In this document: one piece after another, positions 25,163 through 32,734 of the stretch | How the letters are laid out: the number at the start of each line of letters is the position of its first letter | How positions within the stretch are numbered: position 1 is the stretch's first letter | Assembly: GCA_017464345.1 (NCBI GenBank) | Contig: JAFUAH010000027.1 | Span: forward strand, 1-64,000 | Source: Bacteroidaceae bacterium | GTDB lineage: Bacteria > Bacteroidota > Bacteroidia > Bacteroidales > Bacteroidaceae | Length of the DNA: 64,000 nucleotides | Reading direction: 5' to 3' | Notes under the pieces: model-generated | The model's database searches: none | Told to the model about the DNA's origin: nothing | Seen by the model: the letters and a program-made list of their open reading frames with translations, nothing else | Made by a program: the position numbers and the translations under genes

Positions 25163-26121
25163 CAGATTTCCTTCTCGATATGGTATTTGTTACGCTCGCT
25201 TGAGTTGCGGCTGACCAGTTCGCCCAGGAAACCGGCCACGAACAACTGTGTGCCCAATATCATCATTGTCAGTGCAATATAGAAATAGGGATTGTCGGTG
25301 ACCAGACGTGCCGGTACGCCATGCATCAGACAATATACCTTGTTGGCACCGACAGCGGCTGCGGCCACGAAGCCCAGCATAAACATGAGCGTGCCGATGA
25401 AGCCGAAAACGTGCATGGGCTTCAGCCCGAAGCTGTCAAGGAACCACAAACTAAGCAGGTCGAGATAACCATTGACGAAGCGGTTCCAGCCCATGAACTT
25501 CGACTTGCCGAACTTTCGGGCCTGATGGTGCACGGGCTTTTCGCCAATTTTTGCAAAGCCTGCGTTCTTGGCCAGATAGGGGATGTAGCGGTGCATCTCA
25601 CCATAGACCTCAATGTTCTTCACGACATCACGGCGGTAGGCTTTCAGTCCGCAGTTGAAGTCGTGAAGATTATGTATGCCACTCACCATACGGGCCGTAG
25701 CGTTGAAGAGTTTCGTGGGGATGGTCTTCGACAGGGGGTCACCCTTCCGGCGGTTCATCTTGTAGCCGCTCACCAGGTCGTAGCCGTCCTCCACAATCAT
25801 ACGGCGAAGTTCGGGAATCTCGTCGGGCGAGTCTTGAAGGTCGGCATCCATGGTGATGACGACATCGCCTTCGGCTCGTTCAAATCCGCAATAGAGGGCT
25901 GGGCTCTTGCCGTAATTGCGGCGGAACTTAATGCCCTTCACCTCGGGATGCTCGCTTTGCAACTGTTCAATGACTTGCCATGAGCGGTCGGTGCTGCCGT
26001 CATTTACGAAGATGATTTCGTACGAAAACCCGTTGGCCAGCATTACGCGCTGAATCCAGGCTTGCAATTCGGGCAGCGACTCTTCCTCATTAAACAAGGG
26101 GATAATGACAGAAATATCCAT
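25162..26121 (-). CDS. Family 2 glycosyltransferase, polyprenyl-phosphate type
   Basis: 319 aa. GT-A fold opening ISVIIPLFNEEESLPEL; metal/sugar-nucleotide motif TMDADLQDSPDE (~93-104); then FNCGLKAYRRD and a QARKFGKSKF segment typical of DPM1/GtrB/ArnC-like enzymes; two transmembrane helices in the last ~90 residues. Expected to move a sugar from a nucleotide donor to undecaprenyl phosphate at the inner face of the membrane. Second gene of the minus-strand operon after DUF4199, a pairing common in Bacteroidetes. Confidence 0.9.
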   Translation of the reverse strand: MDISVIIPLFNEEESLPELQAWIQRVMLANGFSYEIIFVNDGSTDRSWQVIEQLQSEHPEVKGIKFRRNYGKSPALYCGFERAEGDVVITMDADLQDSPDEIPELRRMIVEDGYDLVSGYKMNRRKGDPLSKTIPTKLFNATARMVSGIHNLHDFNCGLKAYRRDVVKNIEVYGEMHRYIPYLAKNAGFAKIGEKPVHHQARKFGKSKFMGWNRFVNGYLDLLSLWFLDSFGLKPMHVFGFIGTLMFMLGFVAAAAVGANKVYCLMHGVPARLVTDNPYFYIALTMMILGTQLFVAGFLGELVSRNSSERNKYHIEKEI

Positions 26122-26152
26122 ATTGTGGCTTTACTAAATAAGGCTAATTATT

Positions 26153-26695
26153 TCATTTATTGTGCATTGTCTTTTTGCCAATCAGTCCTAGTAACGTTGT
26201 GGGTATCGTAAGAATGAAGGCTAGAAGCGTATTCATCCATAACATCTGCATTGTAGCCTTGGCTGGAATGCGGAAGACGGTCAGCACTTGTTGCACTATA
26301 GTTTGGGTATCCTCTGAATCAAACATTTGCTCCAGCATCTGATGATATTCTGGTATTGCTAATAGTTGCTCCATTTGCATAGCCAGACGACCATGGTCAA
26401 GAAATGCAAAATAAGTATATTGTACAGCTGCCGTCAGCAATATAGCGTAGAAATAGATGCCTAAGACCATTCGCCATGTATGCCCGAAGGTGAGGCTTGG
26501 CTCCACCTGTAGCCTCCATCGACGAATGCTGAATATGGCTATAGCCCAAGCTAATAGGGCCAGTAAATTGCTTATATGTCCCACTGGGATATTGTTCAGC
26601 CCATACATTGATGCTAAAAAGCTCATACTTGTCGTAATGCCTACTAACGTACCACGCTCCATGCAGTATTGTCGTATAGTGTAGCCTTCCCTCAT
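26153..26695 (-). CDS. DUF4199 membrane protein
   Basis: 180 aa with four predicted transmembrane helices (LVGITTSMSFLASM, LLALLAWAIAIFSI, MVLGIYFYAILLTAA and a C-terminal one). The start is MREGYTI at 26695, preceded by AAAAGGAGA and lying after a TATCTTTG -7 box; the longer frame to 26758 would begin upstream of the transcript. Family function unknown; usually adjacent to a GT2 gene as here. First gene of the eight-gene minus-strand operon. Confidence 0.82.
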   Translation of the reverse strand: MREGYTIRQYCMERGTLVGITTSMSFLASMYGLNNIPVGHISNLLALLAWAIAIFSIRRWRLQVEPSLTFGHTWRMVLGIYFYAILLTAAVQYTYFAFLDHGRLAMQMEQLLAIPEYHQMLEQMFDSEDTQTIVQQVLTVFRIPAKATMQMLWMNTLLAFILTIPTTLLGLIGKKTMHNK

Positions 26696-26716
26696 TCTCC
26701 TTTTATTAATTGCGTG

Positions 26717-26724
26717 CAAAGATA
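26717..26724 (-). promoter_or_regulatory. -7 box of the DUF4199-to-S41 operon
   Basis: Perfect TATCTTTG on the minus strand, ~22 nt upstream of the ATG at 26695. The -33 element is weak. It diverges from the SRP RNA promoter about 40 nt away. Confidence 0.6.
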
Positions 26725-26762
26725 CAAATAAAGTATGAGATAAGAAAAAAACTATCATAATA

Positions 26763-26794
26763 TTTGGCCATATGACGGTAAATGACTATCTTTG
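26763..26794 (+). promoter_or_regulatory. Promoter of the SRP RNA / tRNA-Thr transcript
   Basis: TTTG at 26763-26766, 20-nt spacer, perfect TATCTTTG at 26787-26794; start predicted near 26801, a few bases before the SRP RNA stem. Confidence 0.7.
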
Positions 26795-26806
26795 CAGTCG
26801 CAAAAA

Positions 26807-26904
26807 TGGGAAAGTCCCATACGGCATGCTCCCTTGGAATCCCCCAGGGCTTGACCGCAGCAAGGGTACTTGGTTGTAGCGGCGCGATATGGTAAGCTTT
26901 CCCA
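26807..26904 (+). ncRNA. ffs: Signal recognition particle RNA (small bacterial type)
   Basis: About 98 nt folding into one long hairpin. The ends TGGGAAAG and CTTTCCCA pair, then CCATA with TATGG. The apical part holds the Ffh-binding features: CCAGGGCTTGACC, then GCAGCAAGGGTA. The 3' side (TGTAGCGGCGCGATATGG) follows the layout of 4.5S RNA. A consensus promoter lies just upstream and tRNA-Thr begins 4 nt after it. The identification rests on structure and motifs, not a search. Confidence 0.78.
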
Positions 26905-26907
26905 CCC

Positions 26908-26981
26908 GCCTCTTTAGCTCAGTTGGCCAGAGCACGTGATTTGTAATCTCGGGGTCGTTGGTTCGAATCCGACAAGAGGCT
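26908..26981 (+). tRNA. tRNA-Thr (anticodon TGT)
   Basis: 74 nt. Acceptor arm GCCTCTT / AAGAGGC, D-arm GCTC/GAGC, T-arm GTCGTTGGTTCGAATCCGAC region with TTCGAATCC. The anticodon loop TTTGTAA gives TGT (26942-26944), which reads ACA/ACG. The third pair of the anticodon stem is a T-T mismatch. CCA is not encoded. Co-transcribed with the SRP RNA. Confidence 0.93.
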
Positions 26982-26988
26982 CAAAGTT

Positions 26989-27693
26989 ATGTCAAACGAC
27001 AAACATTACAACCCTGCCATTTATGCACGTCTGCAAAAATTTGCAGCAGAGCATGACTGGCAGGGGATTTTTTTGTATCTATGCACCCTTTCCAATGCAT
27101 ACTTTCGAACAGCGGGATATATTCTGGGGGAACGCATCTTTCCAGTGCTTCCCGAGGACGAGTCATGGGCCTTGGCGATAACTCTAGTCCGAGAACAGCC
27201 AAAGGCTTTTCTTGTAACGATGCTAAAGGCTATATATGAGGGACTTACATCTGGTTCTCTACACCTACGCTCTAATGGCTCAAAAATTTTCTTGGTGCAG
27301 GTGAAAGACCATCCGCTGGATGTGCAAAAGACGTTGTTAAAACTGCTTCCGGCAATGAGGCGTCCGGAAGATGTGATATGGCTGTTCCGCCAATTGGAGA
27401 TGGAGGAGGGGGAACCGCGGTTGCCATATCTGATGCGTACCCCGACCTTGCCTTCAGCCTACGTGCTGTTCCGTACGCTGCACTACATAGAGCACGACCG
27501 TGCCCTGCTCGTCCGCATGGCGCACTTCCTGATGAAGCGTGGCGACGGTCCTTCGTTTAACCTAGCTAGCTTGATGAAGGTATATTACGGGCTGGACGAA
27601 CTGAAGGGAACCTTTTCGTTGCGACTGGAACCCTTTCAATTGGCACGAATCGACAATTCCTACGATGCCTTTTGTGAAATCATGCGTCGTTGA
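26989..27693 (+). CDS. Hypothetical protein behind tRNA-Thr
   Basis: 234 aa, soluble, no signal peptide, mostly helical, with no motif I recognise. It opens MSNDKHYNPAIYARLQKFAAEHDW. The start codon is only 7 nt past the tRNA 3' end with no RBS and no room for a promoter, so it must be expressed from the SRP RNA/tRNA transcript and released by tRNA 3' processing. By eye the first half is AT-rich and the second GC-rich. It ends 14 nt from the convergent mutS2 stop. Lineage-specific unknown. Confidence 0.68.
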   Translation: MSNDKHYNPAIYARLQKFAAEHDWQGIFLYLCTLSNAYFRTAGYILGERIFPVLPEDESWALAITLVREQPKAFLVTMLKAIYEGLTSGSLHLRSNGSKIFLVQVKDHPLDVQKTLLKLLPAMRRPEDVIWLFRQLEMEEGEPRLPYLMRTPTLPSAYVLFRTLHYIEHDRALLVRMAHFLMKRGDGPSFNLASLMKVYYGLDELKGTFSLRLEPFQLARIDNSYDAFCEIMRR

Positions 27694-27707
27694 ACTCGGG
27701 GGAGTAT

Positions 27708-30257
27708 CTACCTGAATTCTACGACGGTAATGCCGGCTCCTCCGAACTGCACGTGTTCGTCGTGGGCATTGCGAACCTGAGGGACGGTGCGCAGGTATTG
27801 GCGGATGAGCTGGCGCAGGATACCGTTGCCCGTACCGTGGAGGATGCGCACTTGGGCGCTGCCGACGAGGATGGCATCGTCAATGTAGCTGGTAATGGTC
27901 TGTATGGCTTCATCACCGCGCATACCGCGTACGTCAATTTCCTGTTGGAAGTTCAGCTGTGTTTTGTGCATCTGTTCCAGAGTGGAGCGACTGATGTATT
28001 GGTTCGTCTGTGGAGCGGCCTGTGGCTTCTTCTCCCCTTTGGCTGGTTCCAACAAGTCTAAGGAAATGGTGGTGCGAATCATACCGAACATCACAATGGC
28101 TTTCTTGCCCTTGATTTCTTCGATGGTGCCGATGCCTGTCTGTCCCTTAATGCGGACAGTGGAGCCAGCAGATAGGGCAACCCCACCCCCCAGTCCTTCC
28201 CGAGAGGGGGGAGTAGATACATTCGTTCCCTGAATTATTTGGTCTAGTGCGTGTCCACTCCCATCCCCCGAGAGGGACTGGGGAGTGGAACTTTTCTTCT
28301 TTTTTCTCTCTTCTTGTCGTTGCTTGCGGGCCATGATCTGCTGCATCTTGCGTTCGATGGCGGCATCCCGCTCTTGCTCTTCGGCAGAAAGCTGGGCTCG
28401 GAACTCAGCCAGTTCCTGACGCACTTCTCGTGTACGCTCCCGTTCGGCCTGTGCCTCCTTTATTTCGCGTATGGTATTTTCCACCATGGCGTTGCTCTGT
28501 GCCAGTATATCCTCCGCTTTGCGCTTGGCATCGGCAATGATTTCCTTGCGCTTGCGCTGTAGCTCGGCTATTTCCTCCTCGTATTTGGACAGAGTGCGCT
28601 CCATGTCCTTTTCACGCTGGTGAATGGTCTGGCGTTTGCCTTCCCAGTAACGTTTGTCGCGGACGATGTCCAGTAGGTACTTATCTGCATTAATGTAGTC
28701 CTGGCCTACAATCTCCGACGCGTCGGCAATCACCTCTTCGGGAATGCCTATCTTGCGGGCAATCTCAATGGCAAAGGAACTGCCGGGATTGCCAATCTCC
28801 AGACGGAAGAGGGCTTGCATCTGTTGGCGGTCGTAGAGCATACTGCCGTTAATAATGCCTTCGTGTGAGTCGGCATATTGTTTGAGGTTCTGGTAATGGG
28901 TGGTGATGACACCGTAGGCTCCCTTGTGCACGAACTGGCGGAGCATGGCCTCGGCCAGGGCACCACCGATGGTAGGCTCAGTGCCGCTACCGAACTCATC
29001 GATGAGGAGCAGACTCTGCGGGGAGCAGCCACGCATCATCTGCTTCATGTTCATCAGGTGCGACGAGTAGGTGGAGAGGTCGTCGTTAATGCTCTGCTGG
29101 TCGCCAATGTCGATGAAGATGTCGCGGAAGATACCCATCCGTGAGCTCTCGCCTACGGGGATGGGCAGAGCACATTGGAGCATGTATTGTAGTAGGCCCA
29201 CGGTCTTCAGGCAGACGCTTTTGCCGCCAGCGTTGGGGCCACTGATGATGAGAATGCGTTCTTTCGGAGTCAGGGTGATGTCGAGTGGGACAATCTTCTT
29301 CTGGTGGCGGCGAAGTTGTAATTCCAGCAAAGGATGGCGTGCCAGTGTCCAGTCAATCAGCGGGTGGTCGGTTACCTGTGGGACGACGGCGTTCAGTTGT
29401 TGCCCAAGGCGATATTTGGCCAGTGCCAGTTCAATGTCGGCCAAGAACTCGTATGCCCGCAGGAATTCAGGCACATTCACCCGTATCTCGTCCGTGAAGG
29501 ATTGCAGGATGCGGATGATTTCGCGCTTCTCCTCAGCCTCTAACTCACGCAGGTTATTGTTGGCCTCTACAACGGCAGTGGGTTCAACGAAGATGGTCTT
29601 TCCCGTTGCGCTCTCACCGTGTACGATGCCCCGGATGCGACGTTTCAGGGCTGGTGCCACGGGGATGACTAGGCGTCCGTCGCGGATGGTGGGCATCACG
29701 TGACTGTCAATGAGTCCTTCCTTTTTGGCACTCTCCAGTATGGCATTCAGGGTACGGCTGACGCTGCCTTCCGTTCGGCTCAGTTCGCGTCGGATACGTG
29801 TCAGTTCGGGACTGGCCGTATCCTTCACGTGGCCGTATTTGTCGAGAATGGCCTCAATACGTTTCGTCACGGCATGGAAAGTGAAAACACCCTCGGCCAA
29901 CTGGTTTAGGGCAGGGTAGGGGCTCTCTTCCGCCCGTATGACCTCTATCCACAAGTGCAGCGTGTCCAGTGAACGTTTCAGTTCCCACATCTCCTGCTCT
30001 TCGAGATAGACTCCCTGTACCTTGATGCGGTGCATGGGCAGGCGCATGTCGAAGAAGTCTTCGCCAGGCAGTTGTAGTTCGGTGTCGATGATGAGGCTGA
30101 TCTCGGTAACAAGGCTCAGCCGGAAGCGCACTTCTGTGGCATCGGTCAGGAACGCCATGTCATCTACCCGTTCTGTCCCGAGCCTGCTGATGCAGTGCCC
30201 CTTCAGCAGTGTCCGTATTTCGTCAAAGGCAAGCTTATGTTCGATGTCTTTAGTCAT
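27708..30257 (-). CDS. mutS2: Endonuclease MutS2
   Basis: 849 aa. MutS-type ATPase core with Walker A GPNAGGKSV and Walker B region LLLIDEFGSGTEP; a long charged coiled coil with RKRKEIIADAKRKAEDIL; and a C-terminal Smr nuclease domain (IDVRGMRGDEAI ... VRILHGTGNGILRQ). Acts on branched DNA and, in some bacteria, on collided ribosomes; not a mismatch-repair protein. The ATG at 30257 overlaps the upstream peptidase stop (ATGA), which excludes the 29-residue longer frame. Residues ~656-692 are encoded by an inserted inverted-repeat sequence. Confidence 0.95.
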   Translation of the reverse strand: MTKDIEHKLAFDEIRTLLKGHCISRLGTERVDDMAFLTDATEVRFRLSLVTEISLIIDTELQLPGEDFFDMRLPMHRIKVQGVYLEEQEMWELKRSLDTLHLWIEVIRAEESPYPALNQLAEGVFTFHAVTKRIEAILDKYGHVKDTASPELTRIRRELSRTEGSVSRTLNAILESAKKEGLIDSHVMPTIRDGRLVIPVAPALKRRIRGIVHGESATGKTIFVEPTAVVEANNNLRELEAEEKREIIRILQSFTDEIRVNVPEFLRAYEFLADIELALAKYRLGQQLNAVVPQVTDHPLIDWTLARHPLLELQLRRHQKKIVPLDITLTPKERILIISGPNAGGKSVCLKTVGLLQYMLQCALPIPVGESSRMGIFRDIFIDIGDQQSINDDLSTYSSHLMNMKQMMRGCSPQSLLLIDEFGSGTEPTIGGALAEAMLRQFVHKGAYGVITTHYQNLKQYADSHEGIINGSMLYDRQQMQALFRLEIGNPGSSFAIEIARKIGIPEEVIADASEIVGQDYINADKYLLDIVRDKRYWEGKRQTIHQREKDMERTLSKYEEEIAELQRKRKEIIADAKRKAEDILAQSNAMVENTIREIKEAQAERERTREVRQELAEFRAQLSAEEQERDAAIERKMQQIMARKQRQEERKKKKSSTPQSLSGDGSGHALDQIIQGTNVSTPPSREGLGGGVALSAGSTVRIKGQTGIGTIEEIKGKKAIVMFGMIRTTISLDLLEPAKGEKKPQAAPQTNQYISRSTLEQMHKTQLNFQQEIDVRGMRGDEAIQTITSYIDDAILVGSAQVRILHGTGNGILRQLIRQYLRTVPQVRNAHDEHVQFGGAGITVVEFR
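28181..28289. repeat. Inverted repeat pair inserted in mutS2
   Basis: Copy A (28181-28214, CACCCCCCAGTCCTTCCCGA core) and copy B (28256-28289, read on the opposite strand as CACTCCCCAGTCCCTCTCGG) are imperfect inverted copies separated by 41 nt. Both are in frame and encode low-complexity Ser/Pro/Gly text (TPQSLSGDGSG, TPPSREGLGGG) between the coiled coil and the Smr domain. Confidence 0.65.
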
Positions 30258-32692
30258 AGGTTCTTCTCTGGATACATTGTGTTCCACCAGGTCGGGTCGT
30301 CTTTCAGCCAACGCTCGAACCAGGCGTAGATGGTGTTCTGCCACTTGATGCGCTTCGAGTAGTCGAGGATATGGTGGTTCTGTCCCTTGACGGTTACGAA
30401 GGCCGTTTCGCGTCCCAGAATCTTCAGGGCCGTAAAGAGCTGAATGCTCTCGTTGATGGGCACGTTGGTATCGTCCGAACCGTGCATGAAGAGGATGGGC
30501 GTGTGGATGCGGTCGGCCAGGGTGAGCGGAGCATGATCGGTGAAGAGTTCACGGTTGTTCCAAGGGTAGCTGTTGGCCGCAGAGATGGTGCTATAGGAAT
30601 AGCCCCAGTAGCCGTAGCCCCAGTAGCTGGTGGGGTCGCTGATGCCGGCGTGGCTCATGGCGGCGGCGAAAATGTCGGTCTGCGTTTGCAGGTACATGGT
30701 CATGAATCCGCCGTAGGAGGCACCCAGGCAGCCAATCTTTTCTTTGTTCACGAACGGATGCTCCTGACAGAACTGCTTGGTGCCCTGGATTATGTCATCG
30801 GCTGTATAATCGCCATAGGCATTCACGTGGCGGGCGGCAAACTCTTGTCCGAAGCCCGTGCAGCCCGAGGGCTGAATAACATAAACCACATAGCCCATGG
30901 CAGCCCAGCCGTGGAACGAATAGTAACTGTCGAGGTAGCGGCCCACAGGCGAGCAACCGCCGTAATAATAGACCAGCATGGGGTATTGCTTCGAAGCATC
31001 GAAGTGGGGGGGGAGATAGTAGCGACCGTAGATGGTGTCTCCCCGTTCAGCACGGAAGTTCCATTCGCCGAACTCACCCAACTCGATGTCCTTCATGCGC
31101 ACGGCATCCAAGTCCTCTACCAGTGTCTCGCGGTTCTTCTTTAGGTCGAAGACGTAGAGGCGGTCGCTGTTAGAATGGCCCTGTCCGTAGTAGGTGAGCA
31201 GGGGACGCTCTTCGGCAATATCGAAGCGCAGCACGTAGCGTTCCGTCAGCGGCAGGCGCTCGGCCTTGGCCGTTTGGGGATTGATGCGGAATATGTCCTG
31301 ATTATCGCGGTTCTCGCACAGTGCGTATATCATGCCGTCGGCCTTCGACCATTGCCAGCTGACGATGCTCGGGTCAAGGTCGGCAGTCAGTGGGGTTATC
31401 TTGTGGCTGGCCAGGTCATAGCGGAACAACTCCTGTTGAATCATGCTCGCCGTCATGCCTTCTGGCGTACGGTTGCCGATTCCACCGAAGGCTTCGGGGC
31501 TGCCTTGGAAGACGATGCTCTGTCCGTCGGGGCTCCACTGTCCACTGCCGGCGAACCCATCGTGTGCGTAGAGGGTGTCGGCTTGCATGGTCTGTAGGTT
31601 GAGTACAACGGCAGTCGTGAAAGTGAAGGGGCGCTTCGTGAAGTCGTTTGCGTAAATGTGCAACAAAATTTGCTTACCGTCGGGGGAAACTACACCGGAT
31701 ACGTTGTGCTGGCCCAATGTCAGTTGGCGCAGTTGCCCAGTGGCAATGTCCAGTAATTTTAGGTTCGAGCGGTTGCGCCACCCTGGCTGACGGTCGTCGG
31801 GCGTGAGCACCTGGAACACCTCTTCGTCCTCTTTCGGCCCTTGTGTCTGGTCATAGACAAGCATCTGCTGTTCGCCAGGCAGGAACCATCCCGACTGGTT
31901 GGAGAGGTCGTTGAACAATGCCGTGTGCACACTCGTTTCGGCATCCACCGTCTCGTATTGTGTGGTCATGTTCGCCAACGTGTGTGCGGCGATGTAGTTG
32001 TGTCCCTTGCTGGTCCATTGGCGGAAGTCCGATATTATGCTGCGGTGTCCCGTCTTCAGGTCGATGAGATATTTGGTGCGGTCGCTGTTGGCGTCGGTGT
32101 GGGTCAGGCTTTTGTCGAGGGTGAGGAAACGTCCGTCGGCGCTGATGCTGACACCGTTCATACGCTCGCCGTACATCAGCGTTTTCAGTGTGTAGGGAGC
32201 CTTTCCCGTGGGGTTCAGTGTTAGGTGCTGTTGGCAGTCGATGCTCACCCGTAAGGTGTCAGCCTCGTTGGCCGTCTGGCGAATCTTCAGCACCACATCA
32301 TGGCGTCCTGGCACCAGATTCTGGTCGGCTCCCTGCTGGCCGTTGATGTAGATTTGGAAGTCCTTGGGACCGCTGACTTTCACACTGACTTTCGCAAAGT
32401 TCTGGTTCTCCACGGTGAAGCCTGCCAGACGTACAGCATCAGTGGCAGGTGCCGCCAGCACAGAGTCCTCCGTCACGGTGCCCTGTTTCCAGGCCAGCGG
32501 ACTGACACTGTTATCCATCAGGTTTTTACTCAAGTCCCATGCTTTTCCGTTGACGTCGGCAGTATCTGTCATGAAAGGACGTTCGGAGGTATAGGGTTGT
32601 GTGATGCGTAGTTTTTTTACCTGCACTTCTTCTGCACTCAGTGTGATGCCAGTAATGATGAGGAAAGTCAGAGTCGGAAATAGGTGTTTCAT
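30254..32692 (-). CDS. S9-family prolyl oligopeptidase (DPP4-like)
   Basis: 812 aa. Signal peptide ~1-20 (LFPTLTFLIITGITLSA), an N-terminal region and beta-propeller, then an alpha/beta-hydrolase domain. The catalytic triad is visible: Ser in GCLGASYGGFM, Asp in HGSDDTNVPINES, His in GQNHHILDYSKR. Expected to remove X-Pro dipeptides from peptides in the periplasm or at the surface. Its own -7 box lies at 32717-32724, and it is translationally coupled to mutS2 by a 4-nt overlap. A C8 run (31006-31013) is present in the coding strand. Confidence 0.92.
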   Translation of the reverse strand: MKHLFPTLTFLIITGITLSAEEVQVKKLRITQPYTSERPFMTDTADVNGKAWDLSKNLMDNSVSPLAWKQGTVTEDSVLAAPATDAVRLAGFTVENQNFAKVSVKVSGPKDFQIYINGQQGADQNLVPGRHDVVLKIRQTANEADTLRVSIDCQQHLTLNPTGKAPYTLKTLMYGERMNGVSISADGRFLTLDKSLTHTDANSDRTKYLIDLKTGHRSIISDFRQWTSKGHNYIAAHTLANMTTQYETVDAETSVHTALFNDLSNQSGWFLPGEQQMLVYDQTQGPKEDEEVFQVLTPDDRQPGWRNRSNLKLLDIATGQLRQLTLGQHNVSGVVSPDGKQILLHIYANDFTKRPFTFTTAVVLNLQTMQADTLYAHDGFAGSGQWSPDGQSIVFQGSPEAFGGIGNRTPEGMTASMIQQELFRYDLASHKITPLTADLDPSIVSWQWSKADGMIYALCENRDNQDIFRINPQTAKAERLPLTERYVLRFDIAEERPLLTYYGQGHSNSDRLYVFDLKKNRETLVEDLDAVRMKDIELGEFGEWNFRAERGDTIYGRYYLPPHFDASKQYPMLVYYYGGCSPVGRYLDSYYSFHGWAAMGYVVYVIQPSGCTGFGQEFAARHVNAYGDYTADDIIQGTKQFCQEHPFVNKEKIGCLGASYGGFMTMYLQTQTDIFAAAMSHAGISDPTSYWGYGYWGYSYSTISAANSYPWNNRELFTDHAPLTLADRIHTPILFMHGSDDTNVPINESIQLFTALKILGRETAFVTVKGQNHHILDYSKRIKWQNTIYAWFERWLKDDPTWWNTMYPEKNL

Positions 32693-32716
32693 CGAGTCGT
32701 AAGATTAATTTGTGTG

Positions 32717-32724
32717 CAAAGATA
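32717..32724 (-). promoter_or_regulatory. -7 box of the DPP4-like gene
   Basis: Perfect TATCTTTG on the minus strand in the 42-nt gap between relA and the peptidase gene. The -33 region lies inside the relA 3' end and is weak. Confidence 0.5.
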
Positions 32725-32734
32725 ATAAATAAAG

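Noticed and set aside
26908-26981. Integration (att) site at tRNA-Thr
   Set aside because: No integrase or repeated tRNA 3' end is seen nearby; the tRNA lies between ordinary genes.
31006-31013. C8 run in the DPP4-like gene as a phase-variation tract
   Set aside because: Eight bases encoding Pro-Pro in a conserved place of a housekeeping peptidase; too short and too constrained to argue for switching.
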